Part shown: positions 26,683-36,600 of the stretch, one piece after another
Layout: each line of letters opens with the position of its first letter
Position numbering within the stretch: position 1 is the stretch's first letter
Origin: Magnetococcus marinus MC-1
GTDB taxonomy: Bacteria; Pseudomonadota; Magnetococcia; Magnetococcales; Magnetococcaceae
Direction: 5' to 3'
Length of the DNA stretch: 64,000 nucleotides
NCBI RefSeq assembly: GCF_000014865.1
Contig: NC_008576.1
Coordinates: 4,493,001-4,557,000 of the forward strand
Program-made: the position numbers and the translations under genes
The notes under the pieces: model-generated
The model's input: the letters and a program-made list of their open reading frames with translations, nothing else
The model's database searches: none
What the model was told of the DNA's origin: nothing

Positions 26683-28007
26683 ACATTTTGGTCATCGACG
26701 ACGAACTCAACATCCGCAAGACCATCGCCTACTGCCTGGAAGGGGCCGGACATCGGGTGGCGGCCGTCGGCAACGCTCGAGATGCCCGGGACGTTACTCA
26801 GCGGCAAGGGTTCGACTTGGCGTTCCTGGATCTGCGCCTGGGCACCGACGATGGCCTGGATCTGATTCCCGAATTGCTGAACAACGCGCCAGGTATCCAA
26901 GTGGCGGTCATCACCGCCTACGCCACCATCTCCACCGCCGTAGAGGCCATGCGCCGGGGTGCGGTGGATTATCTGCCAAAGCCGTTCACCCCCGAACAGA
27001 TCCTACTCATGGTGCAACGAGCGGAAACGGTCTGCCGACTGCAACGGCAGGTAGAAGGATTACGCGCCGATCTGGCCCGTACCGAACCCGCAGCGCATCT
27101 GCACTCCCGACATCCAGAGATGGTGCGGGCCATCCATTTAGCGCGGCAGGTGGCACCCACCCCCTCCACCGTCCTGTTGCTGGGGGCGAGCGGAACCGGC
27201 AAGGGGGTATTGGCCCGTTCCATTCACAACTGGGGCGACCGCTGGGACAAACCCTTCGGCGTTGTCTCCTGCCCCTCTCTCTCCCATGATCTGTTGGAAA
27301 GTGAACTGTTCGGCCATATTCGGGGGGCCTTCACCCATGCCGTGCGGGACGCGCCAGGGCGTATTGCCGCCTGCGAAGGAGGTACCCTATTTCTGGACGA
27401 AATCGCCGACCTGCCCCTTGCGGTACAGCCCAAACTGTTGCGCTTTCTCCAGGACCGGGAATATGAACGGGTGGGGGAATCCCACACCCGCCATGCCGAT
27501 GTACGCATCATCGCCGCCACCAACGCTGATCTAGAGCGGGCGGTGCGGGAGGGTCGGTTCCGCGAAGATCTGTACTTCCGCCTAGCGGTGTTCGAAATCC
27601 GCATGCCTTCCCTGGCGGAGCGTCCAGATGATGTGGAGGCGTTGGCGGCCGCTCTGCTGCCCTTCTTCGCCGCCCAGTGTCACAAAAACTTGCAGGGATT
27701 CACTGACGCCGCACTGCGTGCGCTGCGGGAACACGCTTGGCCTGGCAACGTCCGGGAATTGCGCAACGCTCTGGAGCGGGCAGCCATCCTTTGCACCAGC
27801 GACCGCATTGACCTGCCCGACTTACCACCCTCCCTCACCCCCCAAAACAACCCGGTCATGTTGGGCGATCCCGTCTCCCTGGAGGCCGTAGAGGAGCGCC
27901 ACATCCGGCTGGTGCTCGGCAATACCCGTACCTTTCAAGATGCGGCGGAGATCCTGGGGGTGGACCAAGCCACCCTGTGGCGCAAACGACGTCAGTACAG
28001 CATCTGA
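26679..28007 (+). CDS. AlgB-like NtrC-family response regulator with GAFTHA loop
   Basis: 442 residues. Receiver: Asp pair in VIDDE, phospho-acceptor Asp51 (FLDLRLG), Lys101 (PKPF). AAA+ domain: Walker A GASGTGKG (about 169-176), ESELFGH, Walker B GGTLFLDEIADL, and the arginine-finger region FREDLYFRLAVFEI. C-terminal Fis-type helix-turn-helix ends in ATLWRKRRQYSI. The closest remembered match is AlgB of Pseudomonas, including the GKG Walker A and the C-terminal SLE/TLWRKR pattern. The loop that touches sigma-54 reads GAFTHA (His220; codon CAT at 27336) instead of GAFTGA, a change in the most conserved position set of this family, so sigma-54 activation is doubtful. Followed by its presumed kinase. 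Confidence 0.9.
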   Translation: MNILVIDDELNIRKTIAYCLEGAGHRVAAVGNARDARDVTQRQGFDLAFLDLRLGTDDGLDLIPELLNNAPGIQVAVITAYATISTAVEAMRRGAVDYLPKPFTPEQILLMVQRAETVCRLQRQVEGLRADLARTEPAAHLHSRHPEMVRAIHLARQVAPTPSTVLLLGASGTGKGVLARSIHNWGDRWDKPFGVVSCPSLSHDLLESELFGHIRGAFTHAVRDAPGRIAACEGGTLFLDEIADLPLAVQPKLLRFLQDREYERVGESHTRHADVRIIAATNADLERAVREGRFREDLYFRLAVFEIRMPSLAERPDDVEALAAALLPFFAAQCHKNLQGFTDAALRALREHAWPGNVRELRNALERAAILCTSDRIDLPDLPPSLTPQNNPVMLGDPVSLEAVEERHIRLVLGNTRTFQDAAEILGVDQATLWRKRRQYSI

Positions 28008-28052
28008 CCCTGACCGCGCGGCGCTCACCTGCGCGACTGCTTTTCCCACAAC

Positions 28053-28099
28053 CTTGCAAAATGCAAGACCATGCTCTGAAATCCTTGAGGTTTGCAAGG
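28053..28099. promoter_or_regulatory. Two inverted repeats in the regulator-kinase gap
   Basis: CTTGCA-AAA-TGCAAG at 28053-28067 and CCTTG-N7-CAAGG at 28083-28099 lie 16 bases apart, just upstream of an AT-rich stretch (28110-28140). They could be operator sites for the regulator encoded upstream. No clear -24/-12 sigma-54 promoter was found nearby. Confidence 0.4.
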
Positions 28100-28218
28100 T
28101 GATTTCTCCTTATTATATGCATAACATATTGATATTTAAAGATCATATCCATGGCCCTCGTCTTGCTTAGGGAGTGGCAGCAGAATCGTGTCCTTGATCA
28201 TGGTATCGGGAGAGCCAA

Positions 28219-30099
28219 ATGTACGGAATCCGGTCAAAAATTCTGGCCGTGTGGGTGGTCATGCTGGCCACCGTGGCGGGGTCTGGGCTGGTGATCCTGG
28301 CCCATCTCACCGAACTCGGCGAGGCGGTGGATGTCATTCTGCGGGAGAACTACCGCAGTGTCATCGCCAGCCAAGAGATGAAGGAGGCGCTGGAACGTAT
28401 GGACAGCGGCGTGCTGTTCCATTTTGCCGGACGTGGGCATGAAGGTGCCGCTATCCTCGACGCAGGCATTGCCGACTTCCGCAAGGCCCTGGATGTGGAG
28501 ATGGGCAACATCACCCTGCCAGGTGAACAGGAGACAGCCGAACGGCTCTCCCGAGCGTTCGACGCGTTTATTGAAACCATTCCCACCGTGGTTGATCCCG
28601 CTCGGGAGGAGGCGTCCCGCCGGACCGACTATTTTGCCCGCCTGTTGCCGCGTTTTCAGGAGATCAAATCCCTGGCCAATGCGCTGTTGGAGATGAACCA
28701 GAGTAACATGTCCGAGGCCAATGATCGTGCCCGCGCCAAGGCAGCTCTGACCGCTCGGGTGATCCTGTGGTCACTGCTCGCTTGCGGCTTGACAACCATA
28801 CTCTTTGGTCATCTGATCCAGCTCTGGATTCTGCACCCAATACGCCATTTGACCCGTTCGGTGGAGGAGATTCGGGGCGGCAACTTCGATCTGGTGCTCT
28901 CCGTTGGCGGGCGCGATGAGTTTGCCCGTTTGGCCAGCGGGTTTAATGCCATGGCTGCCACGATCCGCGAACTGCGCCGCCGCGACCAACGGGACGTGGC
29001 ACGCAACCGGCAAGCTATGGGCGAGGTGTTCCAGGCACTGCCGGTGACGGTGGCAATCGTGGATGCAGAGGGCCGCATAGAAGAGGCCTCCACTTTAGCA
29101 GAGCATTGGTTCGGATTGAAATCTGGATTGCCACTGCGTGAATCTGGCTTGGAGATGATCCAGGAATTGGCTGAAAAAGCGCTGTTGGAGGCCACGCCCC
29201 AAGAACCCCCTAATCCAGACGACCTGATCCAGCGATTCGTGGATGGCGAGGAACGGTTTTTTCGTCCACTGGCCACTCCCATCCACTCCCTGACAGAGAA
29301 CCAGACCGGCACCGCCACCGAACCTGTTGGTGTGGCCATCATCCTCAAGGACTTCACCCAAGTCAGAGAACAGCGGGAGCTGAAGCGTAGTGTGGTAGGC
29401 ACGGTCTCCCATCAGTTAAAGACGCCGCTAACGGCCTTGCGTATGTCCTTGCATCTGCTGCTACAGGAGGCGTCGGAACCACTGACGGCGCGTCAGGAGG
29501 ATCTACTGCAAACAGCCCGGGACGAAAGTGAACGCATGGTGAAGATCCTCGATGACCTGCTGGACATTCACCGAGCCGAGGCCGGATTCAGAAGGCTCAA
29601 CCGAGAGGCGGTCCGTCCCCAGTGGTTGGCGGAAGAGGCCACGCGCATCCATCAAGAGGACGCCAACCGGCGCGGAATCGCGCTGAATGTTCGGGTTCCT
29701 GCCGATCTTCCAGAGGTGTTGGCGGATTCCCCGCGCCTGGCGCATGTCTTCGACAACCTATTGGCCAACGCGCTGCGCCATACCCCACCCAGAGGCGCGG
29801 TGACGGTCTCCGCCATTTCCGAAGTAGGCATGGTCCGGTTCTTGGTGACAGACAGCGGTTGCGGCGTCGCCGTGGAGGATCGGACGCAGGTCTTTGAACC
29901 CTTCTGGCGTGGCACGGGCCAGTGCCCCGACAGCGGAGTAGGCCTAGGCCTGACCATCGTGCGGGAGATTGTCCGTGCTCATAATGGCGAGGTCGGCGTA
30001 GCAGGCGCTCCAGGCGGCGGAGCCGTCTTCACCTTTACCCTGCCCGCAGTGGAGCGTCCGCCAGCACGGCCAGACACCACGCTAGGAGCCTGCCCATGA
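28219..30099 (+). CDS. KinB-like membrane sensor histidine kinase
   Basis: 626 residues. First membrane helix at about 9-31 (ILAVWVVMLATVAGSGLVIL), a periplasmic helical sensor of ~150 residues, second helix at about 178-200, HAMP, a PAS domain (about 265-390), HisKA with phospho-acceptor His398 in GTVSHQLKTPL, and a HATPase with N box NLLANALRHTP, DSGCGVAVEDRTQVFEPF and GVGLGLTIVREI. The domain order equals Pseudomonas KinB, and the gene follows the AlgB-like regulator. It would phosphorylate Asp51 of that regulator. Signal unknown; the genes downstream suggest osmotic or potassium status, an inference. Confidence 0.9.
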   Translation: MYGIRSKILAVWVVMLATVAGSGLVILAHLTELGEAVDVILRENYRSVIASQEMKEALERMDSGVLFHFAGRGHEGAAILDAGIADFRKALDVEMGNITLPGEQETAERLSRAFDAFIETIPTVVDPAREEASRRTDYFARLLPRFQEIKSLANALLEMNQSNMSEANDRARAKAALTARVILWSLLACGLTTILFGHLIQLWILHPIRHLTRSVEEIRGGNFDLVLSVGGRDEFARLASGFNAMAATIRELRRRDQRDVARNRQAMGEVFQALPVTVAIVDAEGRIEEASTLAEHWFGLKSGLPLRESGLEMIQELAEKALLEATPQEPPNPDDLIQRFVDGEERFFRPLATPIHSLTENQTGTATEPVGVAIILKDFTQVREQRELKRSVVGTVSHQLKTPLTALRMSLHLLLQEASEPLTARQEDLLQTARDESERMVKILDDLLDIHRAEAGFRRLNREAVRPQWLAEEATRIHQEDANRRGIALNVRVPADLPEVLADSPRLAHVFDNLLANALRHTPPRGAVTVSAISEVGMVRFLVTDSGCGVAVEDRTQVFEPFWRGTGQCPDSGVGLGLTIVREIVRAHNGEVGVAGAPGGGAVFTFTLPAVERPPARPDTTLGACP

Positions 30100-30208
30100 G
30101 CAGCCCTCGTCAGGGGGAACGGCTACCTTGGCCCATCGACTTTTGCAACCACCGGACGCGTAGAGGGTGGTCGTCCTGTGCTCTTCGACGCGGAACAAGA
30201 GGTGAACC

Positions 30209-31588
30209 GTGGCTGTGTTGATACGTAACGAAGTGGACGGCGTCCGCTTGGTGGTCCAATCCTTTGCGATGGTCATCATCATCGGTGCGCTGCTGCTGTT
30301 TACCCCCTGGTCGGCAGCCGATCCCGCTGGCCATCCGGTTTCCTGGCTGGATGCCCTGTTTACCTCCACTTCTGCCGTCTGCGTGACCGGGCTGGTCACT
30401 CTGGATACCGGGCAGGATTTTTCCTTTCTGGGTCAAGCTGTCATTCTGGCGCTGATCCAGGTCGGTGGATTGGGTTTCCTGACCTTTACCAACTTTTTTA
30501 TCGCCATTCAGGGGGGACGGCTCGATTTCATGCGCAGGGCCATGTTGGCCACCACCCACGGTACACTCCCTGGGGAGGTCCATCCCGGTGCCCTGCTGCG
30601 GCACATCGTGCTCTTCACTTTTGCCCTGGAGGGCGTTGGCGCGGTGCTACTGACCGGGCGTTTCGCCTTGGAGATGCCCTTTACCGAGGCGCTCTGGATG
30701 GGAATTTTCTACTCCATCTCCGCCTTCTGCAACGCGGGTTTTGGCCTGCTCTCGGACAGCCTGATGCCCTACCGGGACGATCCGCTGGTCAACCTGACCA
30801 TTATGGGATTGATCGTCACCGGCGGATTGGGATTTGTTGTCTTCACCGACCTCTCTCATCGTCTGGTGCTCTGGCGGCGGGGACAACCGGGGCGGCTCTC
30901 CCTACACAGCCGGATGGTCCTGATCATGACCGGTATTCTGGTTCCGCTTGGCACGGTGCTGTTCTTCCTGCTGGAGCAGGGTGGCACAGCGGCCGGGGAG
31001 AACGGGGTCTCGTCGGCGTTGTCGGCGCTGTTCCTCTCGATCACCTCCCGCACCGCTGGTTTCAATACCATCGACACCGCCCGCTTGACCGCGCCTACCC
31101 TCTACCTGGTGATCCTGTTCATGGCGGTGGGCGGCTCGCCGGGCTCCACGGCGGGGGGTATGAAAACCACCACGGTGGGAATTATGGCGGCCATGCTGAT
31201 GTCGCGGCTGCGCAACCGTGAGGGGGTTGAATTTCTAGACCGAACAATCCCCGCTCAGGCGGTACTCACCGCCATGCTGACCTTCGCGGCTTTCGCGGTA
31301 CTGGCGGTGGCTGGATTTCTTGCCCTGTTGATCAGCGAAACGGGGTTGCAGGCTTACGACCCCGCCCACGACCGAAGTCTGGCGTTGCTGTTCGAGACGG
31401 TCTCCGCCTTGGCGACCGTGGGATTGTCCACCGGGGTGACAGCGGGGCTCTCTGCCATCGGCAAAGTAATCATCATTGTGTTGATGTTTGTGGGTCGCCT
31501 GGGTCCTCTGGTATTGGGGCTAACGCTGATGGGACGACGGCCCCGGGAGCGCTACAAACTGCCTGACGAGTCCGTCAACGTTGGATAG
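30209..31588 (+). CDS. TrkH/KtrB-type potassium uptake channel subunit
   Basis: 459 residues, GTG start after AGAGGTG. About eight hydrophobic segments with the four P-loops of the SKT superfamily, each with its central Gly: TSTSAVCVTGLVTLD, SISAFCNAGFGL, SITSRTAGFNTID and ETVSALATVGLSTG. The length fits KtrB rather than the longer TrkH. It forms the ion-conducting dimer and needs an RCK subunit, encoded next. It begins 110 bases after the sensor kinase gene on the same strand. Confidence 0.94.
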   Translation: MAVLIRNEVDGVRLVVQSFAMVIIIGALLLFTPWSAADPAGHPVSWLDALFTSTSAVCVTGLVTLDTGQDFSFLGQAVILALIQVGGLGFLTFTNFFIAIQGGRLDFMRRAMLATTHGTLPGEVHPGALLRHIVLFTFALEGVGAVLLTGRFALEMPFTEALWMGIFYSISAFCNAGFGLLSDSLMPYRDDPLVNLTIMGLIVTGGLGFVVFTDLSHRLVLWRRGQPGRLSLHSRMVLIMTGILVPLGTVLFFLLEQGGTAAGENGVSSALSALFLSITSRTAGFNTIDTARLTAPTLYLVILFMAVGGSPGSTAGGMKTTTVGIMAAMLMSRLRNREGVEFLDRTIPAQAVLTAMLTFAAFAVLAVAGFLALLISETGLQAYDPAHDRSLALLFETVSALATVGLSTGVTAGLSAIGKVIIIVLMFVGRLGPLVLGLTLMGRRPRERYKLPDESVNVG

Positions 31589-31609
31589 TGGATAGGAAAA
31601 GGATAACAC

Positions 31610-32299
31610 ATGAACGAGCGGTTTCTAGTCGCTGGGTTGGGTGCTTTCGGGCGGCAGGCGGCGTTGGCGTTGGCCAACGGCGGCGGCGTGGTTCTAGCGG
31701 TTGACATCGATGACCGCGCGGTGGATGCGGTGAAGGACCACGTCGCCCGGGCCATCTGCTGCGATGCCACCGACGAACATGCCATGGAGGCCGTGGGGGC
31801 CTACGACGTGGATGTGGCGGTCATCGCCATCCGACGTGCCTTTGATATCGCGGTGCTGACGACCCATTCTTTGCAAATGCGGAGGATTCCAAAGATCCTG
31901 GTGCAGGTGGATTCGGAGCGACAAGGCGATGCCATTTTGGCCGTGGGAGCCACAGAGGTGATCATTCCCCACCGCGACATCGCCATCCGTACCGCCAACC
32001 GGCTGTTGCACGGCAACCTGGTGGAGATGCTGCCCTTGGACAAGAATATCGCGGTGGTGGAGTGGTCCTGCCCCGGGGAGTTCGCCGGGCGAGACCTGCG
32101 TGCCCTGGATCTGCGGCGCAAATGGGGTATCAGCGTTCTAGCTGTACAGCGTGCGGCGGCGGACCGGCAGGAGAGCGGAGCAACGCTGGTCAACCCGCCG
32201 GCGGACACCGTGTTACACCTGGGAGATAATTTGGTCTTGATGGGTGCCCATGAACATCTCGTCCGAGTATCACGTCTAGGCACCGCGAATGGGGCGTAG
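31610..32299 (+). CDS. KtrA/TrkA-type RCK regulatory subunit
   Basis: 229 residues. The N-terminal Rossmann (RCK_N) domain has GLGAFGRQAAL, acidic AVDID at the end of strand 2 and CCDATDEHAM. The RCK_C half begins near VVEWSCPGEFAG. It forms the octameric nucleotide-gated ring (ATP/ADP or NAD(H)) that opens and closes the KtrB-type channel. It starts 21 bases after the channel gene. One RCK pair, so KtrA type, not the double-length TrkA. Confidence 0.93.
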   Translation: MNERFLVAGLGAFGRQAALALANGGGVVLAVDIDDRAVDAVKDHVARAICCDATDEHAMEAVGAYDVDVAVIAIRRAFDIAVLTTHSLQMRRIPKILVQVDSERQGDAILAVGATEVIIPHRDIAIRTANRLLHGNLVEMLPLDKNIAVVEWSCPGEFAGRDLRALDLRRKWGISVLAVQRAAADRQESGATLVNPPADTVLHLGDNLVLMGAHEHLVRVSRLGTANGA

Positions 32300-32572
32300 G
32301 ACACCTCGGTTTAAGGCGATATTTTAAGACCAAAGAGCGGCAAGACCATCTGCACGTAGACGGATAAAATGGACGGACCCGTCTGGGATACGACCAACAT
32401 GACACAACGCCGCCCCGTGGCTTGCCCAGGAGCATACCATGGTTATTGTGTGCAATACATGGCATGATGAGCCGTGTAAACCAGTGCCAACCTATAAAAC
32501 ATGGGGCTTGTCCGCAGGTTATGGAATTTTGCAGATACCATGGGTTAAATTTAAAACGAGGCTAAACAGCAG

Positions 32573-33529
32573 ATGTGGTTTAAACGGATTGTGAGCAGCA
32601 ACTACACGGGATTGTGCAACCGGCTAGAAGGTCTGGTGCTCTGTTTTGCCTATCAAGAGCAGTTTGGTCATACCGTCTGCGTGGATTGGCCCGAGTTGGA
32701 TCTGCTCCACATTAAAGGGGCCAAACGGTGGCACTATAACCCCATTGATAAATGGATGGGGGTTAAGCTGCGTGATCCCTCGCCCGCGGCGTTTCACCAG
32801 TTGGGTAAACAGCGTGTCTTAATTCAACGGGGTACGGTTGGCGGCGATGCTGAGATTTTAGACCGGCTGTTTATGCCCACCATGGGGCGTATTGGTCTGG
32901 CCGCTGCCGGACGGGCGCAACTACGGGCCCTGTTTGAGCAGGCCAAAGAGGCCTTGGTGGTTGGTGTACACATCCGTCGGGGGGATTTTCAAGCGGGGGA
33001 TCCCAGCCGTTATGACATTCATGCTGCGCGCCATCCACAGGTACCTTTGTGGTGGTACCAATATGCCATGGACCAAGTACAAAAACGCTATGGCCACGTG
33101 GTTTTCTACCTGAGCCACAACAACCTTAGCGCAACCGAGGAACACCAACTCCGCACCCAGTTTAATCTGCTGCCCTCCCTGGCCAGCGGCAGGTTTAATC
33201 CAGGAGGTGGCCATCTCTCGGCCACCAATCCGGTGTTGGATCTGTTTGCCCTGGCGTGCAGCCCGGTGGTGATCACCACCCCCATGTCCACCTTCTCCCA
33301 CTATGGGGCCAATGTGTTGGGACCCGCCTCTGTGGCGCTCTTACCGCTGCCGGTCATGGAACAACACAACCCCGGCCTAAGTATGAGTCAACTCTATGGG
33401 CAACGCTCCCCTGCGTGGTTCTCTTGCCTGCACGAAAACAAGGCGTTGCAACCGGTGCCGCGCATCGAGGCACTACCCGAACGGACGGAGAAAAATTTTC
33501 TCTCTTGGCTCGATAACACGGCCCCCTGA
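32573..33529 (+). CDS. Fucosyltransferase-like glycosyltransferase (HxRRGD motif)
   Basis: 318 residues. The N-terminal GLCNRLEGLVLCFAYQEQ matches the GL-N-R/Q motif of GDP-fucose-using glycosyltransferases. VVGVHIRRGDF is the H-x-R-R-G-D nucleotide-sugar-binding motif of GT11/GT23/NodZ enzymes. The C-terminal part has a DLFALACSPVVITTPMSTFS segment typical of this fold (the motif III region). A role in LPS, capsule or flagellin glycan modification is inferred. No other glycan genes flank it; the 270 bases upstream contain nothing recognisable. Confidence 0.72.
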   Translation: MWFKRIVSSNYTGLCNRLEGLVLCFAYQEQFGHTVCVDWPELDLLHIKGAKRWHYNPIDKWMGVKLRDPSPAAFHQLGKQRVLIQRGTVGGDAEILDRLFMPTMGRIGLAAAGRAQLRALFEQAKEALVVGVHIRRGDFQAGDPSRYDIHAARHPQVPLWWYQYAMDQVQKRYGHVVFYLSHNNLSATEEHQLRTQFNLLPSLASGRFNPGGGHLSATNPVLDLFALACSPVVITTPMSTFSHYGANVLGPASVALLPLPVMEQHNPGLSMSQLYGQRSPAWFSCLHENKALQPVPRIEALPERTEKNFLSWLDNTAP

Positions 33530-33655
33530 GCGATCAACCTGCTTGTACGGTAGCAATGGGTAGAGCCTTTTCCCCTGAACCCCCACACACGCTTCCCTTG
33601 GCGGATAACCACCCTAAGGGGTGGCTGCAAGCCTCACTGCGGGGGTGTGGTCGCT

Positions 33656-36600
33656 TTAAAAATTGCCCATAAAGGTGGTTGTACCCTCACGATTTTTAAT
33701 GGCTTGAGATCGAGCCTTTTTCTGTTTTTCCCACTCGGCCTCGGGGGTGGCATCAAAATCAATCCGGTAACGCACCGCCTCCATGGGTGGATCCATAAAG
33801 ATCGCTTGGAACTTGACCGGTTGCTTGGGGTTCATCTTATTGAAGCGTGTTTCAATGTCCCCCTGTTTGGTAATAATCCGCGCCATATTGTTTGGGTTTA
33901 AATTCATCGCCCGTTCGGGAATAATCCGCTCTGGGATCACGCTTACCGAGTTGAGATTGCGGTTGTTTTCATCCAACAAGGTTACGCGGGCCATCATAGG
34001 GCGACGGGCTGAACGGCGATTCATCTGGTTGGTCATGCTGCCTTCAACAATCAGCAGCACACCATGGTCAGATTCCCGCCATTTTACCTCGACACCATCT
34101 AGGGTGAAGTCATCCACACGGTTGGTGGCCCCACCACGGCTGAGATAATCTTTGCCAAACCAAGCACCGATGACCGCCAACAGCATCATGGCCGCCACCC
34201 CCCAACCTAGCAACCCTCCAAGCCCCCCCTTTTCCTTGGCTGGAGTCGCCGTGTTGGCCCACTCCAGATCCTCATCCTCATCATCGGGGCTGCTGCTTAG
34301 ATCAAAGGGCTCCTCTTCTTGTTGGCCATAATCCAGCTCAATGATCTCCTCCTTGGGCTGCGGAATATCCGGCTCAGGAAAATCCAGCTCCTCAATGGTC
34401 TCATCGGAGTCGGGCACCGCCAAAATGGTCTCATCTTCTGGTTCGAGCAGCTCATCATCCGGCGACCACGATTCGGCCTCACCCAGATCCCCTAGGCTTA
34501 GATCATTGGATTCTGGCAGATCTAGGTTGATCTCATCCTGATCATCGGAGGCCAGCGCAGAGAGCTCATCCATACCATCTGCCGGAACCAAACGCTCCTG
34601 CATTACCGGGGATGGCGCTAGGGCGGCAAGATCATCATCCAGCATCAGCTCCCCACCGGGCTCATTCACCAGTTCCGTCAAGTCATCCAGATCATTGGGC
34701 AGGTCATCGCCCAGGGGCGCAAAAGCCTCGACAGATTCATCTTCAAAGGCGACTTCGTGATCGCTCTCCACCGCATCGACCAGCCCCTCCAGATCCATGG
34801 CGGGGGGATCAGCCAACACCGTCACATCATCGTCATCATCCAGATCCAACGCATCATCGGCCAGCGCGGAGAGGTCGTCCTCTTCGGTTAACAGGTCTGC
34901 AAAAGCGGCCTGCTCTTCACCCTCCAGAGTCAGCTCAGCACCCCCCTCTTCAACCACCTCGGCTTCCACATCTTCTAACTGTAATTCAGACTCCAACAGA
35001 TCCGGCTCCGCCATGGCCGAAGGATTAAACGCCTCATCCGCTGTGCGTTCGGCATTTTCCATCACCTCGGCCAGATCCAATTCATCTTCTTCTACCAGGG
35101 ACGCAGGCTCTACCATGGTGGCGGCATTAAAATCGTCTACATCCAAGAGCTTATCCTGCTCCTCTTGTAGAGCCGATTCGCTCAAGAAATCACCATCATC
35201 CGCAAAGTCAGCGGCGGGAACCTGCTCATCCACATCAAGAGCAAAGGCATCTTCGGCTTCGGGCTCTTCTTCGGCTTCGGGCTCTTCTTCGGCTTCGGGC
35301 TCTTCCTCAGCTTCGGGCTCTTCCTCAGCTTCGGGCTCTTCCTCAGCTTCGGGCTCTTCTTCGGCTTCGGGCTCTTCTTCGGCTTCGGGCTCTTCCTCAG
35401 CTTCGGGCTCTTCTTCGGCCTCAAGCTCTTCCTCGGCTTCGGGCTCTTCCTCAGCTTCTTCTTCTAGCTCAAGTTCTTCCTCAACTTCGGGCGCAGCTTC
35501 TTCCTCGGCTTCGGACTCTTCCTCAGCTTCAGGCTCTTCCTCAACTTCGGGCGCAGCTTCTTCCTCGGCTTCTTCTTCTAGCTCAAGTTCTTCCTCAACT
35601 TCGGGCGCTTCCTCAGCTTCTTCTTCTAGCTCAAGTTCTTCCTCGACTTCAGGCTCTTCCTCGACTTCAGGCTCTTCCTCGACTTCAGGCTCTTCCTCGA
35701 CTTCAGGCTCTTCCTCGACTTCAGGCTCTTCCTCGACTTCAGGCTCTTCCTCGACTTCAGGCTCTTCCTCAACTTCGGGCTCTTCCTCAACTTCGGGCTC
35801 TTCCTCAGCCTCAAGCTCTTCCTCGATTTCGGGCACTTCCTCAGCTTCTGATTCTTCCTCAGCCTCAAGCTCTTCCTCGATTTCGGGCGCTTCCTCAGCT
35901 TCGGGCTCTTCCTCAGCCTCAAGCTCTTCCTCAGCCTCAAGCTCTTCCTCAGCCTCAAGCTCTTCCTCAGCCTCAAGCTCTTCCTCAGCCTCAAGCTCTT
36001 CCTCAGCCTCAAGCTCTTCCTCAGCCTCAAGCTCTTCCTCAGCCTCAAGCTCTTCCTCAGCCTCAAGCTCTTCCTCAGCCTCAAGCTCTTCCTCAGCCTC
36101 AAGCTCTTCCTCAGCCTCAAGCTCTTCCTCAGCCTCAAGCTCTTCCTCAGCCTCAAGCTCTTCCTCAGCCTCAAGCTCTTCCTCGATTTCGGGCGCTTCC
36201 TCGGCTTCAGGCGCTTCCTCAGCTTCTTCTTCTAGCTCAAGTTCTTCCTCGACTTCAGGCTCTTCCTCAACTTCGGGCGCAGCTTCTTCCTCGGCTTCGG
36301 GCGCAGCTTCTTCCTCGGCTTCGGGCGCAGCTTCTTCCTCGGCTTCGGGCGCAGCTTCTTCCTCGGCTTCGGGCGCAGCTTCTTCCTCGGCTTCAGACTC
36401 TTCCTCGGCTTCAGACTCTTCCTCGGCTTCTTCTTCTAGCTCAAGTTCTTCCTCGACTTCAGGCTCTTCCTCAACTTCGGGCGCAGCTTCTTCCTCGGCT
36501 TCGGGCGCAGCTTCTTCCTCGGCTTCGGGCTCTTCCTCAGCTTCTTCTTCTAGCTCAAGTTCTTCCTCAACTTCGGGCGCTTCCTCAACTTCGGACTCTT

